From NCBI GenBank assembly GCA_021018815.1, contig JAITYX010000004.1:4281501-4345500 (forward strand): a DNA stretch of 64,000 bases. Direction: 5' to 3'. The notes under the pieces were generated by a model, which saw only the letters and a program-made list of their open reading frames with translations, searched no databases and had not been told where the DNA came from. Shown here piece after piece: positions 1-11,234 of the stretch (its first letter is position 1; every line of letters starts with the position of its first letter). The stretch comes from Talinum fruticosum (Eukaryota; Streptophyta; Magnoliopsida; Caryophyllales; Talinaceae). Both the position numbers and the translations under genes were made by a program.

Positions 1-99
1 CACAACAACAAAAACAATCAATCATCTCCACCCAGGAAACATCATACCCCAAATCCGAATCCAGCAAAACACCAAAAAAAAAAAAAAAATCACGTATAA

Positions 100-516
100 C
101 ATAAACCGGCGAAATGGGTAATGAAAACATAAGAATACCTTCGATAGGGAAACTCCGTGGAGAAGATTGTTCGCCGGCGATGGCGTCGGGGAACAACTAC
201 AGAAGAAGCGATCGCCGTCAAAAAAAAAAAATCAAACGCACACCGCGCGAGTCAAAACTGGCGCAAATTTCCAATCAAAAAGTCATAAATTCAAACCCTC
301 TTGGAAAAATAACACAACATATCGACGATAATGAGGAATATTTTAGGGTTTAGAGAGAGAGAGAGAGAGAGAGAGAAATGGATTGGGTGGAGGAGAAAGG
401 AACAGCGAGTAGAGCTCTTGAAAATGGATGGGATGAGAGAAACCACGGAATTATTACAGAAGAAGGAGGAGAGAGAGGGGGAGAGAGAGAGAGATTGTTC
501 TTTGCTTCGACTCTCT

Positions 517-556
<40 letters not shown>

Positions 557-600
557 GAGGAGGAGGAGGAGACCAAAATTTCATTTCACCTTCATTCGTC
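100..600 (-). other. Probable 5' leader of a minus-strand gene leaving the left edge
   Basis: Read on the minus strand, this stretch starts with long CT runs (the plus strand shows GA runs at about 353-377 and 520-553), passes an AAACCCTA telo-box-like motif near 345, and reaches a plausible splice donor near 138 (AAG before GTATTC). This resembles the pyrimidine-rich leader plus leader intron seen at other genes in the window. No start codon of a recognisable protein lies between here and the left edge, so the coding part would be outside. The gene is not identified. Confidence 0.3.
350..565. repeat. GA/CT microsatellites with a GAG tract
   Basis: Two GA dinucleotide runs (about 353-377 and 520-553), the second passing into a short GGA tract. 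Every reading frame through them gives low-complexity Arg-Glu or Leu-Ser peptides, so the ORFs here are artefacts. Confidence 0.9.
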
Positions 601-639
601 CATAATCCTAATATACCATTTAATTATTAATTAATTAAT

Positions 640-1070
640 TAATGCGACTAAAATTCGGATCGGACCAAATCCAATTTCTAACCCGGAGTATTTTTTAATT
701 TGTCATATTTTTCAATTTTGATAGACTTAATTAATAATGGAAAAAAATATTGGCTTAAATTAAATAAATGAAAATAAAATGGGACCGTGTCAACCAAGAA
801 AAGGCTAGCGCTTAAGAAAAGTTGGGTTGGGGTTGGGGGCCCGATTGACTGATTTGGGGCTCCGCCCCTTTATTTGGACTTTTTTAATTACTCTACTGTT
901 GATAATAATATCTATCAATATTGTTTTTCTCGGCTAAGAATTACGAAATAGTACTTAGTAGTTAAGCAATCCTTTTCTTTTCCTAATTCTTACTTTATTA
1001 AGGACAAAAAAATTTTATATACTGTGTCGTTTATATTATTAAGAGAAGGAAAGCCCCTTGTTTACAATAT
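640..1070. other. AT-rich spacer, no gene seen
   Basis: TTAA-rich spacer with no coding signal, splice pattern or RNA gene that I can recognise. Confidence 0.6.
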
Positions 1071-1074
1071 TAAG

Positions 1075-1580
1075 AGTGTGTTTGATACATCGGAAAATGA
1101 TTTTTTGATATTTTGTAGAAAATAATTTTCAAAGAAAAATGATTTTCAACTCATATTTTTTGTTGTTTTGTACCAAAAAAATAACTTTTAACTCATATTT
1201 TGCATTGTTTTAGTGGTTATATATGTGATAATAAATATCGACGAAATAATTTTAATATCAAATTTAAGAGTTTAACTTCTTTTAATGTTCCCTATCAAAT
1301 GGTAAACTTTCAATTCACACCGTCAAATGCACCTTGTATTCGAAAATTTTAGTTAATTAAATTGTTTTAGTGGTTATATATATGGTGATAAATATCAATA
1401 AATGAAAGAATTTTGACATTAAATAATAGAACTGAGCTTTTCTTAATGTTTATTATAAACTGGTCAAGCTTCGATTCAAAGAATTAAATTCACCCATATC
1501 CAGAAAATTAACTTACTCGCTTTTGAAATGGAAAGTATCATATGATTTATTGGAAAATAATTTTCCATCAACGGAAACTT
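1075..1580. mobile_element. Decayed foldback (MITE-like) element
   Basis: The left end carries GGAAAATGATTTTT and GAAAATAATTTTC motifs. The right end carries GGAAAATAATTTTCC followed by a GGAAAC motif, so the ends can pair imperfectly. Inside are two degenerate direct copies of a roughly 120-160 bp unit starting TTGTTTTAGTGGTTATATAT (near 1,207 and 1,362). No transposase is present. The superfamily and exact ends are not clear. Confidence 0.4.
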
Positions 1581-1599
1581 GAAAAATATCTAGTTATAC

Positions 1600-2170
1600 C
1601 TTATATTTGTTTGCCTCATTTATTTTGTTAAATAATAAAAAAATATAAGCTAAGCAATACCACGAGTGATTTTATTATATTGGCTCACTCTTTAAAATTT
1701 ATCATAATACGAACGTGACTGTGGAGAAGAGGATATCATTTTCATTAGTTTTCAATTAAACTAAAAACAATTTGTAGAGATTACACGCATCAATTGTTTT
1801 ATTTACTTTTATTTATTTTCCATTGTTTATTTAATTTTTAATACCTTATAAAAGCTCACCAACATATATTTAACTTGTACTCTTATTCGCTATTCTCACT
1901 CTTATTCCTCACTCACAAACAAAAGCTTATTGAAAAAACCCAACAAGTATTTTATTTTCCATTGTGCTTTTATTTTTATAAAAAAAAAAAAAAAACCTCA
2001 CAATTCACTGCCACAATTTGGGGCAAAAAGAGTATATTTGTCCCCATCATCATCATCAGATGTTTGTACTGGAATACATCCATTTCCACCCCCACCCCCA
2101 CCCCCTCTAAAAAACCAAAAGAAAACCCCAAAAAAGGGGGAAAAAGAGAGAGAGAGATAGAAAGAAGGTA
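1600..2170. other. Spacer with TATA-like site and homopolymer tracts
   Basis: AT-rich DNA with a TATA-like CTTATAAAAGC near 1,847, an A tract near 1,980, a CCACCC-rich tract near 2,090 and a GA run near 2,145. It could be a promoter and leader on the plus strand, but no credible coding exon follows. The short ORFs read through low-complexity sequence. Confidence 0.3.
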
Positions 2171-5100
2171 GCAACAAATATAGGGTTCCATGAGAAGCTC
2201 ATAGGCTCCAATGCTTAAAACTTTGATCACACGTTTTATTACTTCATGTGCATCAAGGAATGCATCGTGCAAATATACAAAGGAGTAACCGATTCGTATT
2301 AAAATATATAAACAACAACAACAACAATACTAATATAACCAAAAATAGAAATAAAAAACAACACCCGGCAGATCTCTAAGCCAGAATTTGGATGAGAATA
2401 GAACCAAAAATCCAAGTATTCTACTCATCCTGCCATGCTAAACTCACTTAAACTAAAAGTTCATTCCTGATCTAAAAGCATCACATCTGCTTGGACTCTT
2501 GTCATTATACTTTGCTCCGCGTCACTAGATTACAGATTCTATTTGTTAAAAGCCTTGTCAAGACCTAGGAAGCTAACTTGTACATAGCAACTAGCAAGAG
2601 ATAAATCGAAATATGCAAAAGCACAACGAACAAGTCTGTTGGTTGCTCGAAAACCGACAGTAGACCCAAAAAGGGGAAATCTAGTGCTGAAATCTTAACA
2701 ATTTGGTCAGCCAAACATGCAAAGAAAAAGAAAGATTAACAAATGCCAATCCATGACAAAGTTTTCCAGAAACAAGCAAAGTCTCCAATATTCAACCGCA
2801 TGAGTATAGGCATTTGAGCGATACCCAGTGCTGAAAACATTTATTTGGTAAGAAACATCTCTACATAAGAAACATTGGAGTTAGCTGCCCAAGCAAGGCC
2901 AACTCTTCCTTGTCATAATGAGCAGACACTCATGTTGTATAGGCTGAACTTTCTTTCGGAAAGAATGCAGACAAAGCAGAGAAATTTTGGGCCTAGGAAG
3001 ATAAACAAAGAGGATCAGATGTCATAAAACAATCAAAACATTCAATACAAAACAAACACAAAAGCAACCAAAATTGAAGTGACATAACTATTGCAGGGTA
3101 CATTGTATTTTTATAAGCAGAATAAAGAATATCAAAATAGAACATTTTCCAAGAATGTTCTGACAGACCATAGTTCCTAATCTGATAAGGAAAAAGATTT
3201 GTATCCACTGCATCGCTGTGGCTGGCCAGCAGAATGCTACAAATCTACAGGAGATCATTAAAAGGGATTCTACTTCCGTCTTGGAAGTTTGTCTCTTGAA
3301 TGAAGCTACTCTTACATGGAAGCAAGGTTACAACTGCAGTTCACACACAAAGCATCTTAATACTGACACAAATTCCAGTGTTCAGATGCATTGAAAAGTA
3401 TTTAGAAGGTCATCAGTAGCCCAATGAGCTTGTCAGCTACAGAAAACTGCATTAGAGCATATTACACGAACAAAAAGAATTAGATAAGATTAGAATTAAT
3501 GTAAGTATGTTTAGTGGTATAGAGGTTCCTTTCCTTTTTCACAGCAGAGAGATTGGAAAATTCCACAAAGGATGTAAAATGTATACTAAACATCACCCCC
3601 CCAACAAAAAAAGACGGTTTCTTCAAAATATATACCCTTTTGTCCGTCATGAATCAAGTGTTGACTTTTCTAGTCAAATTTCATAAGCTTTGATTTCAAA
3701 TCTTGAGAAGTTGTTATAGGGATCAAAAGTATTTGTCAATATCTGAGGTGTGTTTCTGTTATTTATTGTCCTATTCAATACAACAACTGAGAAAAAAGTG
3801 CTAAAAGATTACTATTGGGACTGAGAAGGTCAACTATGACATACCACAATAGGCGGGACGGATTACATGATTTTCCGAGTAACATATTACCCCTGTCAAT
3901 TTACAACACCGTTCTCTGCAATATCACCACAGGCTTCCTAAACCTTTGCCCACGCTACCAATAATTTACAGTAGGATGGTTGTTATACCTTTTGGTTACT
4001 GAGATTCATTTTAACTTAAGATGCATTCCATAAACTACTTATGACATCAGCAGGGAAACACGCTCAATACAACTTCAAAAACATACTAATACTTAAAATG
4101 CTTAAGCCAACGAAAACCCCGTAGATACACTCAAACATTAAGACACCCTGAGACTTCCTCTATACCTAGTACCAATCTATGGAAGAGATGGTGAGGTAGT
4201 ACCTCGTATCCAATGCCATTTAATTTAATTGGGTTCATCATCTTGGGGAAAATGCAAACAGAAAAGAAGTAAGCAAAAAACAAAGGGATTCTTCCCAAAG
4301 TCAAAAAATAAAACTGTTATCTTCCATGTAACTTACTCCTGTTCCAACACTTTGGCAAGAGCACAGAAAACAACAGGCTGCCCTAGGAAATTGTCAGAAA
4401 TGAATTTAAACACTACATTGCTAGGGAAAAAGAAGCCAGATGTATCCTATGGGTTGGCTGACAAAGACCACCAAGTTAATTAAGCTCCATTCTAATGGTG
4501 GATGCCAAGGCTTAACAATGGAAAAGAAAATCCATTGGTGTATGGTCGTCCTAAAGGAATACATTGTATAGCATCTCATGATTCATCCTGAAAAGTTCTA
4601 GTGGAATGGCCAAGATTTAAGCTTGCCTTCCTATCTTACAAGGTAAACATCATAAATAAAAGGAAAATAGTTTAACTAAGAAAAAGAAAGAAAAGCAGAC
4701 ACTTGTCATATTGCTGAGTAGGATTACTTTTCAGTCTGCACTCTATTTCAAACGCCTCATTGTCCATTTGCCAAATTTGAGATCCATTCATCAGCAATAT
4801 CTCAAACTATGTAATTCGCACAAACAATGGTGTGCTTAGCCAACACCACTAAAATCATCAATGAGATCTTGCTTAAGGGGGCCCAAAAAAAAGGAATACT
4901 GTCAGGGAAACTCTACAGTGGCATAGGAAAGGAATGGTGATAAATCCCAAGCCCATAAGAAGGCTCCTAAAGAGTGGTTACTGGTTTCTATAACTGAGAT
5001 TATACAATATTTCATACAACTTAATACTACCTAGTTAGTACTCTAGTACCTGCAGAATGGTACTTATGAATATGCCAATGGTGCTTTTGCAAATGAGGAA

Positions 5101-6200
5101 GAACGATTTAGGTCAATCATTTTCTTCTGACAACATTGACATTTGGAACATTAATAGGCAAACCTTTCACCCATTAAGAAGAAGGCCCAAGCCCTGCATT
5201 GTGCTTCAGGGAGGAAAAGAAAAACTGAATTCCTCATGCCATTGTGGTAGCGTAAGTGAATTTATTTTAAAACAAGACAGACCTTTGACAAACCATTCTT
5301 GGCAAGGAATTCAAGAATTTACTAACTGGCTAGCAGATTGGCCAATGTAAAAACCTCGATTGCAGTGTTTATACATCTATAGAGCAGATGCAGCAGCTAG
5401 ATGTTTGAACTTCCTAGTAAGACATGGTTTTTTAGCATGGAATGAATAGATGAATAACTAGTTAAACAGATCCTTCTAGTCACAGAAATATGGAATGCAG
5501 GACAACATAGCAAAGCAAATCAACAGTATCAAACAAAATCCAATGGACTGATACCAAGAGCATCACAGAAAAAAGACTAAACCACAAACATCTTCAAGAA
5601 GTCTCAAAGGAGTTACAGTATTAGCTTAACAGTAGCTTGCCGTAAAACTTCAGCTCGCTTGAGATATAAACGACCCACGCTTAGCAGAAAAATGCTAGGT
5701 TAGGTAAGTTCATGAGCCCAAACGAGAAAACAGAGAAAGAAAATAACAGTCATAAATAGGCTTGACCTAGAACCAATCTTAAAAAGAAAAGTCTACCAAT
5801 GCGTATATCTAATAACCTAGTTCACCCCCAAATCACCCATTTATCCCTCTCATCCAAACATCAAGATGCTCATTATATCGATATTAATCAAACTAATTCT
5901 AGTTTCTCCAGCCTCTACCATCTCTCATTACTGCAACCATTCATTTCCATGATATTGTCATTAGATAGCTTACATATACATTTTCCCCATTTGAAGGGCT
6001 AGGCTAAATCATTCTATGCACTCATTCCAAGTAAAATAACGTTCGATTTTATAAACACAAACATCATTTCCCAATTATTACCAAAATTTCCAAGAAGGCA
6101 TGGATAACTAAGAAAGGATTCTGCGGACCCAAATCATCATTGAAAGTCACTTCGATAATTGCTATTGTTGAGGAATGGGAAAACCCTAGCGACCGAAACG
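2170..6200. other. About 4 kb without a recognisable gene
   Basis: This stretch has near-genic base composition but no ORF above 100 codons, no recognisable domain and no transposon ends that I can see. It lies 3' of NDUFA1 on that gene's strand. It could be a non-coding transcript, a long untranslated intron or ordinary spacer. An AAACCCTAG telo-box lies at about 6,180. I found no tRNA, and no known miRNA that I could recall. Confidence 0.4.
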
Positions 6201-6275
6201 AACAAATTTGCACAAAGAAACAGAACCGGGTGGGGAGATGAGAAAGAGAGAGAAAGACGATCACCAGAGAGTAAA

Positions 6276-6622
6276 TCACTGAGTCTTGGGTTGAGCAGCG
6301 GAGAGGTCCATGAGCTTCTTGTCCCTTCTCTCCATGGCCACATCCCACATGTCGTTGCCGATGTGCTTCGGCTGCAAATCATAAAATTGAATTCAAATTC
6401 GTTTCGCCAATCCAAAACAAGATTGAATTGAACTGAACGTAGCTCGAAGATGAATTCGCAGAGTCGAATCGATTAAGCAGATCAAGGACAAAAGGAGGGC
6501 GAGGGAGCACAAACCCGGCCATGATAGGCCTTGTGGATGTGGTACTGAGCATTGCCCATGATGCAAAGCATGCCAGCGATGATTCCCAATGGAAGAGCTG
6601 CCTCAAGCCATACCAACCCCAT
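6276..6622 (-). CDS. NDUFA1: NADH dehydrogenase 1 alpha subcomplex subunit 1 (complex I MWFE subunit)
   Basis: Two coding exons on the minus strand, 6622-6515 (36 codons) and 6371-6276 (31 codons plus TGA), joined at a GTTTGT...TTTGCAG intron in phase 0. The product is 67 aa, the usual size for the plant subunit. The N-terminus MGLVWLEAALPLGIIAGMLC is a single membrane helix. It is followed by the conserved HKAYHGR and, after the splice, PKHIGNDMWDVAMERRDKK. The family is a small accessory subunit of the membrane arm of mitochondrial complex I, in the inner membrane. The start is the only ATG before the conserved MxLVWLEA block, and a CT run (6,623-6,644) forms the leader directly upstream. 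The last residues (MDLSAAQPKTQ) vary within the family. The identification is firm. Confidence 0.93.
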
Positions 6623-6719
6623 CCTCTCTCTCTCTCTCTCTCTCCGTAGTTCTGGATTTTGAACAATCGATTTTGAACAAGTAGTGCTTAAGAGGAAACC
6701 CATCAATCGTTTTGTAAGA

Positions 6720-7080
6720 GCCGGGTATTTTTTATTTAAAGAAAAATCGAATTTATTTATTTTTACGTTTTCTTATATTTTATATTTATTTATATTTATT
6801 TGTGTTTTTCTTATTTAATAATTTATTTTTTGCTCTTTATTTGTTTATATTTATTTATACTCGTTAAGATCCGTGCCTTGTTGCGAATTAAATTTTTTAA
6901 AATTATATAATTGTATGTTAATTTTGGACTTATATTTAAATATATTAATATATAATACATACAATTATATAATTTTTAATAAAATTTAATGCGTGGCAAC
7001 ACTACGAGTCTTAACTAGTAAGACATATTAAAGAGGAGTAAAGGGATTACTCGTGCTAGGAATCAAATGAACCATCGAAC
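6720..7080. other. AT-rich spacer
   Basis: Very AT-rich sequence upstream of NDUFA1 (its promoter side) with TTTATTTATT-type repeats. No gene seen. Confidence 0.5.
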
Positions 7081-7084
7081 TTAT

Positions 7085-7905
7085 TACACAAATGAAGTCT
7101 TAACACGTTCGATGAATGGACCTTGGATGATAGGAGATAACTATTTAGTTATTTGAGAGTGGGTTCCTAATTTCGTACCGAAAGAAGATCATATCACCCA
7201 TCTTTGGGCTTGGGTAAGAATTCGAAACTCGAGTCTTGAATATTTTAATGAGAGTTTATTGCTTGAAAAGATTGGAAAAAAATCGGGAAAGTCCTAAGAG
7301 TTGATGATACTACAGACGAATGTAGAAAGGGGTCAATATACACGATTGAGTGTTCAAGTAGATATGTCAAAACCACTTATCTCCAAGTTCCAATTAAGTG
7401 GCGAGTTTGGCGTATTCAATACGGACGTCTTAGAATGATCTGTTTTCATTGTGGAAAGCATGGGCATAAAGAAGATGCTTGTCCTTTGAAACCTCGGAAT
7501 GATATTAATATCACAAATCATAACACAAATAATCCAATACACAGAAATCAACAGGATTCTAATGGCGAGATGAACCACGATACTTACGATAGTTGGATGC
7601 TAGTGCGTAAACCAGCAAGAAGGAAGAACACGAAACAGCCAAACCATCATAGTACTCGATTGACTCAAAGATCCGGTTCAAACCAAGAGGCTCCTACTAC
7701 CGTGCGAATTGGTTCTAGAATCACTTGGGGACCAACGGAATCTTTAGTTGCGGAAAATAGGGAGTTGGTTAACAAAAGTGTATCTCATAATCCCCCTAAT
7801 CAAGGAAGAGATATTGGTTCACAATTTAGTGCTTTATCTAATTTGGAAGGAGAAGATATATGTTCGATCCAAATATTACATCATTTATACTCTTATTTAT
7901 TTAGT
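7085..7905 (+). pseudogene. LINE retrotransposon ORF1 remnant (DUF4283-like plus CCHC zinc knuckle)
   Basis: The plus strand encodes, in broken frames, the order typical of plant non-LTR ORF1. First comes a DUF4283-like part: VLTRSMNGPWMIGDNYL, an in-frame TGA, then WVPNFVPKEDHITHLWAWVR and LEYFNESLLLEKIG. VDMSKPLISKF follows in a shifted frame. Then comes RVWRIQYGRLRMICFHCGKH, a CCHC zinc knuckle (CFHCGKHGHKEDAC), about 7,441-7,482. The tail holds a YDSWMLVRKPARRK motif and FSALSNLEGED. At least two frameshifts and one stop show that it is dead. ORF1 proteins bind the element RNA. The reading frame is lost near 7,905, where LTR-like sequence begins. Confidence 0.8.
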
Positions 7906-9232
7906 TTTTGACTTGTAAAATAATATAATTTTAGAATTTTTATTTATTTTTCTTACTTTTGTAGGTAATAAATCAAATCGAGATAATAGCAAAAAGTTTA
8001 GCCAAAAGGAAGCAAAACGAGGAAGATAATGGTGTGTACGAGCAGCAGTGCAACTTTCGCACAGCTGTACATGAGTCGCACGGGTACCAGTGCGGAACTT
8101 ACACAACTGTGCGAATTGACCAAAAACTTTCATAAACCTGCAAGACCGTGCAACTTCCCAATTTCGACTTTTCTCGATTTTTACGAGGTTATCAAAAGGA
8201 TCTGTTTTGGCTCTAATTTAGGGAGCTCGGTTTTTAGGATTTTAGGGACCTCTTAGGGTTTTTGCTTAGCCAAAATAAAACCTCATTAGGAGGAAAATTA
8301 TTGTAGAGTTTTGTACAAGATTTTGGATTCAAGCTTTCAATTTTAATTCAAGCATAAGTTTGCCTTTTCTCTCTTCTTCTTTACTTTTAGTTTAATACTT
8401 TGATTGTTCAATTTAGTTTTAAGATTCAATTTTTATTAGTCTAGATGTTAATTTTAGTGAGATTTATTACTTGTTTTCATACTTTTAGTTTAATTATCTA
8501 GTTTATGTTAGTTTGTTCTTTAATGTGGGTTTTATTTTTGTTTCATGCTTTTATGTCAATTAGTTGTTAAAGTTAATTACTTTGGTTGTGGTTAGCCTTC
8601 CTAATGGCTAATTAATCTTGTTTAGGCCTTAACCTAAACGAGTTTATGCTTGTTATTTGAGATTGTTTCTCATGTCCACCACATGTTCGATGAAATGTGT
8701 GAAAGGGATTTTCATCTTGATTTTTGGGTGATTGGTTTATCAATGAAAGGTGGAACCAATTTACTAGCATGGGTAATGAGGATAGTTAGGATTTTGGCAT
8801 GAAAATATCTCGAATCCTAACTAGGTCCATAGGTTGTTAATCTTGTAGTCTAATTGGGCTAACTCCACGAAAGTAGGTGGTTTGAACAATTAGATCGACT
8901 CGAGACCCTCGAAAGTGTGGCTTGAGTGGCCTTTGGTGGTGCAACCGACTACTCCTAAATGCTTGTGTAGACTTGATGAAGTTTAGACTTGTCTTGATTA
9001 GATAATTTATTAAGTGGTAAAATCATAATCCGAACATATTTTTATTTGCTTTCTAGGTTAGTTTAATCATCATATACGTCCATCTCATCTGTTTTGATTC
9101 GCTTAGACAAAAAGCTTAAGTTAGCTTCAATATTTGAAACACAACTCTCTGTGGACACGACCAGGGCTTGCTAGGCTAGCTACAACTACGCCATGCACTT
9201 GCGGTTATAAATTTTATGAAAAGGTCACAATG
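7905..9232 (+). mobile_element. Probable solo LTR of a Ty3/gypsy-type element, inside LINE remnant
   Basis: About 1.3 kb of non-coding sequence with LTR-like organisation. Near 8,035-8,120 are repeated GTGCAAC/GTGCGAA motifs of the kind seen in plant gypsy LTRs. A transcript-like AT-rich part follows. Near 9,140 is CTCTGTGGACACGACC, resembling the CTCTGTGGATTCGACC block near the 3' end of many plant gypsy LTRs, and ACTTGCGGTTATAA follows. There is no gag-pol and no second LTR. LINE sequence lies on both sides. Exact termini and a target-site duplication could not be fixed, so the boundaries are approximate. Confidence 0.5.
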
Positions 9233-9239
9233 GAATAGT

Positions 9240-9776
9240 TATAGGAATAAAACCCTTAGACATTGTGATGGTTAGCATATTATGGGTACTATGAAGCTGA
9301 ATGTGGCTGCCCGTGTTCAAAATGATGGTTGGGTGTACTCGGTGTAGTAGCTCGTAATGATAAGGAGATGGCAACCGTAAAGAGAATCGAGGCCTTGTGG
9401 TGGTCGGCGTGGTGGAAGCAAAGACGGCTCTTTTTGGAGTTCAACTAGCTAAGGTTTCCATTACTCGGACATCATAGTTGAGTTCGATTGTCTTTTACTC
9501 ATTCAACAAGTATATAGCCTTCTTCGTATCTTAGCGAGCTCGATTTAATCCTTGCAGATTTAATTTTCTTTATTTACAAATTTTCCTGTTGTTCTCGGGC
9601 TCATATTAAGATAGATGGGAACATGTCATTTCATCATCTTGTTAGGTTTATTCCAATAGATATTTAGTAGGTTTGGCTAGGGGTTTATCGTACTTCAATT
9701 TAAAATTATGTACTTATGAACACTCTATTAATACAATACTCTTACATGCTTATTAAAAAATAAAAAAATAAAAAAA
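9240..9776 (+). pseudogene. LINE 3' end: RNase H-like (RVT_3) remnant with A-rich tail
   Basis: Broken frames give KLNVAARVQNDGW, LGVVARNDKEM, a segment ending VEFDCLLLIQQV, and FSHIK-like/GNMSFHHLVRF pieces. These match in order the C-terminal RNase H-like domain of plant LINE polyproteins. The stretch ends in an A-rich tail (TTAAAAAATAAAAAAATAAAAAAA-type, about 9,752-9,776), as expected for target-primed insertion. The endonuclease and reverse transcriptase that should lie between this and ORF1 are missing. Confidence 0.65.
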
Positions 9777-9981
9777 TTTAATTATAACAGATAGAAAATT
9801 GTACGGACCGGTGAAGAGTAAGATGTTGACTCAAAATCTCGATTACACCCATACATAAAAAATTAAATTATACATCAATACCACATGTACGTAATTCTAA
9901 ATTTGAAAAAAGAAAATTTCATGAATCAAATCAAAATCAAGTATGAAATTTTGTGATTTTATTCTTATATCCGAATTAATA

Positions 9982-10225
9982 CTCAATATGTTTCACAATA
10001 TTTGTCATTTTAATTAACATTTTCTATTTTACAATGTTTGTCATTTTAAAATCCAAATGACATATTAATGATTAATTTACCAATATTTATCACATTAATT
10101 TTCTTCATTTTCAGTAAAACCTTAGAGTATAACTCGGAATTTTAACATAAATTTAGTCATAACATTTGTGTTTTCTTGGTATTACAGAATAACTGAAACG
10201 GATAATTATTGTGAAACAATGGGAG
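9982..10225. mobile_element. Stowaway-like MITE with TA target duplication
   Basis: The left end CTCAATATGTTTCACAATAT is mirrored by the right end, whose reverse complement reads CTCCCATTGTTTCACAATAA. Both ends are flanked by TA (9,980-9,981 and 10,226-10,227). At 244 bp, non-coding and AT-rich, it fits a Tc1/mariner-derived Stowaway MITE. Its right end coincides with the start of the tandem array that follows. Confidence 0.65.
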
Positions 10226-10650
10226 TATAACTCGGAATCAGTCGGGTTGCTAAATTGGACCAAACTCTAATAATTTGTAAGTAAGTTAAACCTCACTCAC
10301 AGCCAAAGCGAGATAAGTATTATGAAACAACGAGAGCATAATTCGGAATAGATTAAGTTTCTAACTGGAATCAAACTCTAATAATTTGATATTAAGTTAC
10401 ACATTACTCACAATCAAAATGGATAAGTATTGTGAAATCAATGGGAGTATAACTCAGAATCAGTCGGGTTTTAAATTCAAACCAAGCTCTAATAACCTAT
10501 AATTAAATTAAACCTTAATCATATCCAAAGTAAATAAATATTATGAAATAATGAAAATATTAGTTAGAATTGGTCGGGTTTCTAACTCGGACCAAACTCT
10601 AATAATTTGTGATTTAGTTAAACATTGCTGATCCACAAATTTGTTCTGAA
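10194..10650. repeat. Tandem array of ~110 bp units containing a MITE 3' end
   Basis: Four degenerate direct units start at the TATTGTGAAACAATGGGAG-like motif (about 10,208, 10,319, 10,429 and 10,539), with 110-112 bp spacing. Each holds the MITE-type terminus, then ATAACTCGGAATCAGTCGGG, an ACCAAACTCTAATAATTTG block and a GTTAAAC(C/A)TTACTCACA-like block. The last copy is the most diverged. Confidence 0.8.
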
Positions 10651-11234
10651 ACCCAATTTAACAGGCTAGCTTAAAGCGGTTCGGCTAGCAATTAAGAAAT
10701 CATTAATTATTCAGAGCAATTATTTAGGGATGAGGATGCAAAATTTCAAGATACCCGTACGACCCCTCTGTATAATAAACTAAACTAATCAAAGAGGTTG
10801 ACAGGGAAGGGGGAAGGTTGAAGGGGAGAGAGAAAATCTACAGAGGTTAAAAAATTGGATAATTCCAAATATCAGGGGAGGAGAGAGAGTGAGAGTCGGG
10901 GTTCTCCTTGTTCCAGCAAATTTGCAGGAGCAAAATTTACAGGAGAGAGAGAGGGGGCTTTGCTTTCCTTTCCACCTTCTTCTTTTTGTTTTGTTTTTCT
11001 CTTTATTTTTCCCCTTACAAAAACCCTTTTTTTCCTTTTCTGTCTCCCCCTTTTCTTCTGCGACATAAAAAGCCTCCCCTCTTTCTCTCTCCGCCCCCTT
11101 CTTCTTCTTCTAGTTTCTCTCTCCTCTCTCTCTTCTCTCCTTCATCACCTCACCGCCCAAGTGGGTGTTTTTGTTCCATCTATCTGTTGCTGTTGCTGTT
11201 GCTGTTGGTGGTGGTGGCACAACAACAGCAAATC

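Noticed and set aside
291..630. Overlapping ORFs of about 75-99 codons near the left edge
   Set aside because: They translate GA/CT microsatellites into Arg-Glu or Leu-Ser runs.
10194..10650. CRISPR-like array
   Set aside because: The units are 110 bp degenerate direct repeats without spacers, in plant nuclear DNA, and derive from a MITE end.
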